Source: 21-14-0-10-47-8 sp966211455 (GTDB taxonomy: Bacteria; Bdellovibrionota; Bdellovibrionia; Bdellovibrionales; Bdellovibrionaceae). From it: a stretch of DNA of 64,000 nt. The notes beneath the pieces were generated by a model, which did no database searches, was not told the DNA's origin, and saw only the letters and a program-made list of their open reading frames with translations. Shown here piece by piece: positions 58,072-64,000 of this stretch (the stretch's first letter is position 1; each line of letters opens with the position of its first letter). The stretch spans positions 62,001-126,000 of the forward strand of contig CBIHNI010000011.1 of the NCBI GenBank assembly GCA_966211455.1, in the 5' to 3' direction. A program made the position numbers and the translations under genes.

Positions 58072-59565
58072 ATGCAAACAAACCCATCAAAGAACTCTCC
58101 TGAAAAAACATCGGCGGCCATGATCACGCCAAACTTCGAGTACGCGCCGTCATTGGAAGCCATCGACATCGTCAAAATCGAAGCGAAGAACAAGCTTTTT
58201 ATCGGCGGAAAGTTTCTTGCTCCAAATAGCGACAAGTATTTCCCAAGCTACAATCCCGCAACCGGCGAAGCCTTGGCCGAAATCGCCGAAGCCAACGCCA
58301 AAGATGTCGACCTGGCAGTGAAGGCCGCACGCAAAGCGCACACCCTTTGGTCGAAGATGTCCGGCAAAGAGCGCGGTCGTTATCTGTACCGCATCGCCCG
58401 TTTGATCCAAGAGCGCGCGCGCGAGCTGACCGTGCTGGAAACTTTGGATAACGGAAAACCCATCCGCGAATCACGTGATATCGATATCCCTTTGGTGGCT
58501 GCGCATTTCTTTTATTACGCCGGCTGGGCGGACAAATTGGATTACGCCGTCCCTGGCCGCAAGGTGAAATCTTTGGGCGTCGTGGGCCAAGTGATTCCAT
58601 GGAACTTTCCGCTTTTGATGGCCGCATGGAAAATCGCACCGGCATTGGCCTGCGGAAACACGGTCGTGATCAAACCGGCTGAAACCACATCGCTATCGAT
58701 CCTGCTGCTCGCACAGATTCTGCAGGAATCCGGCTTGCCTGAAGGTGTGGTCAACATCGTGACGGGCGCCGGTGAAACCGGGGCCGCCCTGGTGAAACAC
58801 AACGACATCAACAAGGTCGCCTTCACCGGCTCGACGGAGGTCGGAAAATTGATCGCACGCGGAATTGCCAATTCAGATAAAAAACTGACTCTTGAATTGG
58901 GTGGAAAGTCGGCGCATATCATTTTCGAAGATGCCGCCATGGACCAGGCGATCGAAGGTGTCATCAACGGGATCTTCTTCAACCAAGGACACGTCTGCTG
59001 TGCGGGTTCGCGCTTGCTATTGGAAGAGTCGATCGCCGAAAGCTTCGTCGAAAAATTGAAAACGCGCATGAATCAATTGCGCGTCGGAAATCCTTTGGAC
59101 AAGAACACCGATGTGGGAGCCATCAACTCGAAAGCGGAACTGCAGAAAATCCAAGGCCTGATCGAAACCGGTCGCAATGAAGGTGCCGAGTTCTTTGAAG
59201 CCAATGGCTCGAACCTGCCGAGCAAAGGATACTTCTTAAAGCCTTGCTTCTTCAGTGGTGTGTCGTCGGCCTTTACTTTAAGCCGTGTCGAAGTTTTCGG
59301 TCCGGTGCTGGCGATTTCAACTTTCCGAACGGCGCAAGAGGCGGTTTTGAAAGCGAACGACACACCTTATGGATTGGCGGCCGGAATCTGGTCGGAAAAA
59401 GGTTCGAAGATTCACAAAACGGCTTCGCAACTAAAGGCCGGCGTGATCTGGGCGAACACTTATAACAAGTTCGATCCGACGTCGCCATTCGGCGGATATT
59501 TTGAAAGTGGTTTCGGTCGCGAAGGCGGCCGACATGGTCTTTTCCCTTATCTCGAGGTGCAATAA
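58072..59565 (+). CDS. Aldehyde dehydrogenase (N-terminal half of split ALDH16-type)
   Basis: A 497-residue full ALDH: IPWNFPLLMAAWKIAPAL, cofactor loop FTGSTEVGK, general base Glu in LELGGKSA, and catalytic Cys309 in GHVCCAGS. It oxidises an aldehyde, most likely the acetaldehyde released by DeoC. The next gene codes for an ALDH-like protein without the catalytic part and overlaps by 1 base; the two together equal the two-domain ALDH16 enzymes of about 800 residues. Confidence 0.92.
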   Translation: MQTNPSKNSPEKTSAAMITPNFEYAPSLEAIDIVKIEAKNKLFIGGKFLAPNSDKYFPSYNPATGEALAEIAEANAKDVDLAVKAARKAHTLWSKMSGKERGRYLYRIARLIQERARELTVLETLDNGKPIRESRDIDIPLVAAHFFYYAGWADKLDYAVPGRKVKSLGVVGQVIPWNFPLLMAAWKIAPALACGNTVVIKPAETTSLSILLLAQILQESGLPEGVVNIVTGAGETGAALVKHNDINKVAFTGSTEVGKLIARGIANSDKKLTLELGGKSAHIIFEDAAMDQAIEGVINGIFFNQGHVCCAGSRLLLEESIAESFVEKLKTRMNQLRVGNPLDKNTDVGAINSKAELQKIQGLIETGRNEGAEFFEANGSNLPSKGYFLKPCFFSGVSSAFTLSRVEVFGPVLAISTFRTAQEAVLKANDTPYGLAAGIWSEKGSKIHKTASQLKAGVIWANTYNKFDPTSPFGGYFESGFGREGGRHGLFPYLEVQ

Positions 59566-60428
59566 TGTCAGGCTTAAACGGAAACGGTCTTCAGATTGCC
59601 AAGACCATCAAACTTTTTATCGGTGGCGATTTCCCGCGTACCGAATCGGGCCGCAGTTTCCCCGTCTACGTTCATAAAACCAAGAACGTTTACGCTCATC
59701 TTTGCCGGGCTTCACGCAAAGATCTTCGCAATGCGATCACCGCCGCACAAGGAGCTCTTAGCTCGTGGGCCGGGAAAAGTGCCTACAACCGTGGACAGAT
59801 TTTGTATCGCATGGCCGAGATGATGGAAGGCAAACGTCCCGAAATCGCCGAGATCATGACCGAGACTTTGGGCATGACCAAAGCGCAGATCGAGAAAAGC
59901 ATCGATGCGGCCATTGACTCGCTTGTGTATTACGCGGGCTGGACCGACAAGTATCAACAAGTGATCGGCGCCGTGAACCCGGTCAGCGGTCCCCATCACA
60001 ACTTCACCACGCCCGAGCCCGTGGGTGTGGTCGGCATGATGGCCAATTCCAAATTTGATTTCGCTTCCCTGGTCGCACAGATTGCCGCGATCATCGCATC
60101 CGGCAATGTGGTGGTCTGCTTGATGGCGGAAAAAGGAGCGGCGACCTTGGCGCCGCTTTCCGAAGTCTTCGCAACGTCGGATTTAACCAAAGGCGTGGTG
60201 AATCTTTTGACCGGACAATTGGACGAGCTGGCTCCGCAATTCGGCCAGCACATGGAGATCCAGTCTTTAAGCTGTCAGGTTCAAGACGAGAAGGTCTTGG
60301 CCGCTTTGAAAGATGGCGCCGCCGAAAATATGAAGCGAGTCATCGGCCCCTTGAAGGAAGATCAGTCGCTGGAGAATCTTTTAAGCTTCGTCGAGTACAA
60401 AACCGTTTGGCATCCGATCGGGCATTAA
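59565..60428 (+). CDS. Non-catalytic ALDH-like protein (C-terminal half of split ALDH16-type)
   Basis: A 287-residue protein with the N-terminal Rossmann part of an ALDH (KLFIGGDFPRTESGRSFPV, GKSAYNRGQILYRMAE, EPVGVVGMMA) but no catalytic Cys region; it ends after a short tail. ALDH16 enzymes carry such a dead second domain after the active one. Here it is a separate gene sharing TAATG with the active ALDH, so the two chains probably form one complex. It is not a broken gene: the frame is intact and starts cleanly. Confidence 0.82.
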   Translation: MSGLNGNGLQIAKTIKLFIGGDFPRTESGRSFPVYVHKTKNVYAHLCRASRKDLRNAITAAQGALSSWAGKSAYNRGQILYRMAEMMEGKRPEIAEIMTETLGMTKAQIEKSIDAAIDSLVYYAGWTDKYQQVIGAVNPVSGPHHNFTTPEPVGVVGMMANSKFDFASLVAQIAAIIASGNVVVCLMAEKGAATLAPLSEVFATSDLTKGVVNLLTGQLDELAPQFGQHMEIQSLSCQVQDEKVLAALKDGAAENMKRVIGPLKEDQSLENLLSFVEYKTVWHPIGH

Positions 60429-60434
60429 GCTCGG

Positions 60435-60926
60435 TTATTTGTTTTTTGCGACCTGCAGCTGACCCAAGAACAGGCGTTGATTTTCAATGTCCTCGTGGGA
60501 AAGCTGATTTGAACTGCCATGACCCGACTGATTGAGGTAATACTGATGGCGGCGGTCTTCGATTTCCAGGATTCGCGCCACCGTCGCTAAAAAATCGGCA
60601 GTGGGCGTCCCCTTTTCGATGACGTCGGCAACCCCCAAACGCAAGGCGGTCAGCACGACTTCCTTGGTCACAAGGCCCGTCAGAAACACGATGGGCGTCA
60701 TCACACCCATTTTTCGAATCAATCTTGTCAGCTCGGTGCCGGGGATGCGGGGCATTTGGATATCGACCAAAATCAAAGAGTAAGTCTGATTCTTCAAAAG
60801 AGCCAAAGCCGCTTCTGGCTCTTCAACAAAAGTGACATCTTCATAATCCAGAAATAGGACTTCGCCCACGGTGCGGCCGACTTCGTTATTGTCATCGATT
60901 AAAAGGATCTTTTTGTTCTGTGCCAT
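60435..60926 (-). CDS. Single-domain response regulator
   Basis: A 163-residue receiver protein: acidic pair DD near residue 11, phosphorylation site Asp55 (LILVDIQMP), Thr in VFLTG and Lys in VIEKG. There is no output domain, only a helical tail of about 40 residues. It must act through a partner protein. No kinase is next to it. Confidence 0.9.
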   Translation of the reverse strand: MAQNKKILLIDDNNEVGRTVGEVLFLDYEDVTFVEEPEAALALLKNQTYSLILVDIQMPRIPGTELTRLIRKMGVMTPIVFLTGLVTKEVVLTALRLGVADVIEKGTPTADFLATVARILEIEDRRHQYYLNQSGHGSSNQLSHEDIENQRLFLGQLQVAKNK

Positions 60927-61090
60927 GTCTTACTTTACGGCCGGAACATCGGGCCAGTAAAGCGATCGGGGCGATGTTCATGAAGCTCTCGCAGGTGTGA
61001 TGGGAAGGTTGAAATTTCCTAAAGAGATCTTGAGGTTTGAAGACGCGCTGATTCGAAATGAAACAAAAAAGGATTTTATTTAACCAATTC

Positions 61091-61843
61091 TTAAACCGCA
61101 AACTCGTCCACGTCGTCATCTTCGCTTTTCTTCACCGGCGTGGTCTCAATATGCAAAAGCTCTTCGATGGTTTTTTCGATATATAAGGCTTCGGTGAGAT
61201 CATTCGCCGGACACAACTTCTCCAGACGGCCATCCGTGGTGTGCAGATCCACGCCGAAGGAAAACTGCGGTGGCGCTTCGCTCTTTTTGGGATTGATCTT
61301 CCAGACCGTGAAGCTTGCGATTTCGTCCGTGCGGTAGACCTTCACCCGGCCCCACGAAATCGGCGCCGTTCCGACGACGACTTTATCGTTCTTCAGCATG
61401 ATGGTCGTGGTGTTCAGAAGCTGTTGCAAAGCGCGGTAGAAGACGACCAAAGTGAAAAGCCCAAAGATCGCAAGCGCCACCACCCGCTCGGGCGTTTCGA
61501 AGTCATGACGGTTGATATAAGTCCACATCGCCGCCGCGATCCACAGGCTGTCGCAAAGAAGAGCCAGGCCTATCAGATATTTTGAATATTTCGAGCGCCA
61601 TCGTTTTTCGATGATGGAAATCGAGCCTTCGCGCTGAAGCGTCACCTCTTCACTGGCCGGGACCAAGTCCTTATTGAACTGCACGTGGGCCGTGTTCTCG
61701 CCCCGCATTTCGATGGGCATTTGGTGCTGACAAGACGGACAGATCAAAGCGGATCCCGCTTTGGCATCCGCCATCTGCAGTTGGGTTTGGCACTGTTCAC
61801 AGCGCACATTTGCGAGCCGAAACAGCAAGCTGCCAAAATTCAT
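61091..61843 (-). CDS. Zinc-ribbon membrane protein
   Basis: A 250-residue protein with an N-terminal zinc ribbon (Cys15, Cys18, Cys35, Cys38), two membrane helices around residues 95-140 and a cytoplasmic PH-like beta-rich domain. GGAGG lies 8 bases before the ATG at 61843; longer versions lack a ribosome site. Acidic tail EDDDVDE. Function unknown. Confidence 0.7.
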   Translation of the reverse strand: MNFGSLLFRLANVRCEQCQTQLQMADAKAGSALICPSCQHQMPIEMRGENTAHVQFNKDLVPASEEVTLQREGSISIIEKRWRSKYSKYLIGLALLCDSLWIAAAMWTYINRHDFETPERVVALAIFGLFTLVVFYRALQQLLNTTTIMLKNDKVVVGTAPISWGRVKVYRTDEIASFTVWKINPKKSEAPPQFSFGVDLHTTDGRLEKLCPANDLTEALYIEKTIEELLHIETTPVKKSEDDDVDEFAV

Positions 61844-62087
61844 TCGAAGTTCCTCCGGATGAAGCGCCAGCACGAAGCACTTGTTGGTTCTAAAACCATT
61901 ATAGTCTATGAGAATCACTGACAGTTATCACTATTCTCTGAAGAAAGTGTCGAGCTCCTAGCCTCTCATTAACTTCACCTTGATTCTCAATCCGACCAAA
62001 GACCTGCATCCCAAAATGAGACAGCGACCAAAAAGGCTTTCAAAAAGATATGTGCATTTCTTCGACAATCTGAGAGAGGATGAACTT

Positions 62088-62315
62088 ATGGACATGCTCG
62101 ATCTCAGCTTCTCGCCTTCTGCACTGGCCGCCGGATTTTTATTTGGCGTGATTGGCCTCTGGCTTTTCCGCGAAGGCCGCAGACGCGATCAATCCAGGGT
62201 TCTTTGGATCGGCGTCACCATGATGATCTATCCTTACTTTTTAGAAAGCGCCAAAGCCCTTTGGGGAGTCGGCCTCTTGCTGTGCCTGCTCGCTTATTTT
62301 TTCTGGTGGGGGTAA
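62088..62315 (+). CDS. Small membrane protein
   Basis: A 75-residue protein with two membrane helices separated by a positive loop (REGRRRDQSR), like a small family of proteobacterial inner-membrane proteins of unknown role. The ATG at 62088 follows AGAGAGGA; an upstream start would add a charged tail without ribosome site. Confidence 0.7.
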   Translation: MDMLDLSFSPSALAAGFLFGVIGLWLFREGRRRDQSRVLWIGVTMMIYPYFLESAKALWGVGLLLCLLAYFFWWG

Positions 62316-62446
62316 GGCCTGCGAATTCTTCAGGCAATCTGAGCATCGACCACCGGTGTTAAGAGCTCTATATCCTGCGACAAGTGTTGACGATTCGATG
62401 CGAAATCGAGTCAAGTGTTGGCCATCATAAACGGAGGACAACAACT

Positions 62447-62938
62447 ATGAAAAAACTTATTTTGGTCGGAGCGATCTTGTTCGCGGGTGCGGCTCAAGCT
62501 GCTAACAATTCTATCACGGGTCTTTTGGGCTTCCAACAGAGCGCTGTGAACTTTGGTGTGAACTATGAAAATCGCTTGGACAACGCTTTCGGCGTTGGCG
62601 GATTCTTTCACTACTCTTCTGAGAAGAAAGACAACGCTTTCAAAAACCAAACGATGGCTTTCGGTGCGATGGCTCCAGCTCACTTGCTTGATTCATCCCG
62701 CTTGGATGCCTACGTGGCTCCAGGCTTCGCCGTGATCATGGTCAAAGGATACGATGGCGCAGCTTACTCGAAAGACGATCAAACGACTTTCGGCCCAATC
62801 TGGAAAATGGGCGTTTTGTTCAAACTGACGGCAACTGTGAAAGTCGGTATCGAGCAAACAGAACTGGTCAACTGGTTCTCGGATAAAGCCGCTCCAGGCG
62901 TTTCTTACACGAACGCCGCATTGAACTTCTCGTTCTAA
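62447..62938 (+). CDS. Outer-membrane beta-barrel protein, small
   Basis: A 163-residue exported protein (signal peptide cut after AQAA, residue 20) with alternating strands and a C-terminal Phe (ALNFSF), as in 8-strand OmpW/OmpA-type barrels. GGAGG stands before the ATG at 62447. Strong codon bias and a good terminator suggest high expression. Confidence 0.75.
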   Translation: MKKLILVGAILFAGAAQAANNSITGLLGFQQSAVNFGVNYENRLDNAFGVGGFFHYSSEKKDNAFKNQTMAFGAMAPAHLLDSSRLDAYVAPGFAVIMVKGYDGAAYSKDDQTTFGPIWKMGVLFKLTATVKVGIEQTELVNWFSDKAAPGVSYTNAALNFSF

Positions 62939-62967
62939 TTTAGAAGAAGTTTAAAACCGGAAAAAAG

Positions 62968-62999
62968 AAAAACGGACTGTTCATCACAGTCCGTTTTTT
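62968..62999 (+). terminator. Strong rho-independent terminator
   Basis: AAAAACGGACTGT (62968-62980), loop TCATC, ACAGTCCGTTTTT (62986-62998) and a further T. Ends the small barrel gene. Confidence 0.9.
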
Positions 63000-63072
63000 A
63001 TTTTGAACGCCAAGATTGAAAAGAAAAATCTCAGCCCTTAAATTCTAATCCTCTAATCTTCGAACCTTGCAG

Positions 63073-63186
63073 AAACCAACTCATAAATGCGAGATCAAGG
63101 CGCAAGGAGGAAGGCGCGGCCGGCCAGGCGCGCGAATAGCACGTCGACGACGCGGCAACGCCGAGATCGCGTTTATGGGTTGGTTT
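63073..63186. repeat. 114-bp element with 24-bp imperfect terminal inverted repeats
   Basis: The ends 63073-63096 and 63163-63186 match as inverted repeats at 20 of 24 positions (AAACCAAC, CATAAA and GCGA blocks). The GC-rich middle contains GGCCGGCC and GGCGCGC. It looks like a REP/MITE-type element or a large bidirectional hairpin terminator. It touches the stop of the DUF1328 gene. Confidence 0.6.
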
Positions 63187-63376
63187 ATGTGAGACCTCGA
63201 GGGTTTGCTGGCCCTGAACCTCTCAACATTCCAACGACGAAGCTGATCAATGCCAGGATTAGGAACACAAACAAGAGTCCTTTTCCGATATCCATTGATA
63301 CGCCTGCAAATCCTGTCGCGCCGAAAATAATCGCGACCAGAGCCAATACGAAAAACACAAGTGCTGCACGTAACAT
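63185..63376 (-). CDS. DUF1328 (UPF0391) small membrane protein
   Basis: A 63-residue protein with two membrane helices: LRAALVFFVLALVAIIFGAT then KGLLFVFLILALISFVVG, the DUF1328 pattern. Often stress-induced. AAGGAGG precedes the ATG. Divergent from a CsbD gene, another stress protein. Confidence 0.9.
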   Translation of the reverse strand: MLRAALVFFVLALVAIIFGATGFAGVSMDIGKGLLFVFLILALISFVVGMLRGSGPANPRGLT

Positions 63377-63617
63377 ACAGACCTCCTTTTGATGTTTCTT
63401 TCAAAATGCAACGCCAAGGCCACCCCGACTTCCATTCTATGCGTCTTCCCTTAAAAGCCCGGGGTCAAATCTCCGCAGATTCGGGGAGAATTGCACCTTC
63501 CCCACTGTTTTGCATGGCAGCGTCTGCGATCTGCGACTGTTAGACGTTGGCATCGACATTGCCTCTTTCAATTTCAAAGAGACTGTCAACCCTCAACTTT
63601 CAATCAGGGAGGTTCAC

Positions 63618-63872
63618 ATGAACGAACAATCGGTAAAAGGGAAGTGGCGAGAAATCAAAGGTGAAATCCAAAAAGTCTGGGGTGATATCACGGGCGATGA
63701 CCTGGACAAAACAGAAGGAAACTTAAAGTCCGTCGCTGGGATGATCCAGCAAAAATATGGAACCAAACAAGATGAGATCTCTCGCAAACTGGACGAAATC
63801 GCCGATCGCTTTGGCGCCAAAGCGGCTGATTCAAGCGAAGAGCTCAAACAAAAAATGCGCAATAAAATGTAG
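63618..63872 (+). CDS. CsbD-family stress protein
   Basis: An 84-residue charged helical protein: SVKGKWREIKGEIQKVWGDI and DDLDKTEGNLKS fit the CsbD family, induced in general stress. GGGAGG precedes the ATG at 63618; upstream starts run into the promoter region. It is followed by a short exported protein on the same strand (9 bases). Confidence 0.9.
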   Translation: MNEQSVKGKWREIKGEIQKVWGDITGDDLDKTEGNLKSVAGMIQQKYGTKQDEISRKLDEIADRFGAKAADSSEELKQKMRNKM

Positions 63873-63881
63873 AGGTGACTT

Positions 63882-64000
63882 ATGAACAAACTCATTGCAA
63901 CGATCGCATTTGCGATCTCTTGTGCCGGGTGGGCACAAACAACAACCACCGATTCGGAAACCACGACTTCCAGAACTTACTCAGAGTCTCCGGCTCCGCA
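63882..64000 (+). CDS. Exported protein, cut by window end
   Basis: Starts with a signal peptide (MNKLIATIAFAISCAGWA) followed by a Thr/Ser-rich stretch. AGAGGTG is the ribosome site. The rest lies outside the window. Probably co-transcribed with the CsbD gene. Confidence 0.65.
   Translation, partial: MNKLIATIAFAISCAGWAQTTTTDSETTTSRTYSESPAP

Noticed and set aside
63081..63404. Open frame on the minus strand covering the DUF1328 gene region
   Set aside because: Wrong frame over a well-recognised DUF1328 gene and the 114-bp element.
1..64000. CRISPR arrays, rRNA genes, insertion sequences, integrases and prophage genes
   Set aside because: Looked for throughout; none seen. The only RNA genes found are tRNA-Glu and tRNA-Lys.

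Overview
The window looks like chromosome of a predatory or free-living member of the Bdellovibrionota, Bdellovibrio-like. The pointers are an FHA/TonB-like (AgmX/PglI-type) protein followed by an outer-membrane barrel and a TPR protein that resemble the Myxococcus/Bdellovibrio gliding (Glt) envelope complex, many exported and lipoprotein genes, frequent TTG/GTG starts with strong GGAGG ribosome sites, and tight ATGA overlaps. The assignment is inferred from gene content, not from rRNA.

Layout. 1-5.4 kb: Glt-like envelope operon ending in a terminator. 5.5-10.7 kb: an M36-like metallopeptidase, an exported protein, rpsT and an S33 exopeptidase. 10.7-11.26 kb: non-coding stretch with dispersed repeats. 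11.3-18.5 kb: cytochrome lipoprotein, PilZ protein, lptE-holA, an aminotransferase/dehydrogenase pair probably for serine metabolism, a secreted six-repeat cysteine protein and purA. 18.7-23.2 kb: membrane proteins, then a small AT-rich island (HigBA toxin-antitoxin, DJ-1-like, cupin) bounded by an 11-bp repeat matching the 3' end of tRNA-Glu, then tRNA-Glu and tRNA-Lys. 23.3-32.5 kb: LysR regulator beside a YecM-HAD fusion, histidine kinase with a RedB-like protein, a TetR-desaturase-SDR operon, and a cassette like saxitoxin genes sxtI/J/K (SxtJ, DUF5989, carbamoyltransferase). 32.5-37.5 kb: a five-gene nirK-cytochrome/nirV/SCO1/CopD/PAS-sensor operon for copper nitrite reductase. 37.7-42.5 kb: envelope proteins and an ABC-F ATPase. 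43-48.5 kb: an AT-rich run of six exported proteins (a C39-like peptidase, three related YPxC proteins, two tandem NTR/TIMP-like proteins). 48.5-64 kb: transporter, exported methyltransferase-like protein, FKBP, SMR exporter, NDH-2, AhpD-like/Rrf2 pair, a short editing-less ThrRS, DoxX, tpx, deoC with a split ALDH16-type pair, response regulator, and small stress/membrane proteins (DUF1328, CsbD).

The most striking observation is upstream of the short ThrRS: an 18-codon leader ORF carrying five consecutive threonine codons, followed by alternative hairpins. It looks like a threonine-sensing attenuator for a ThrRS paralogue that lacks the TGS and editing domains. Other notable items are the secreted protein with six Cys-x17-Cys repeats, the AT-rich exported-protein island, the tRNA-Glu-flanked island and a palindrome shared by the two sides of the nitrite-reductase locus.
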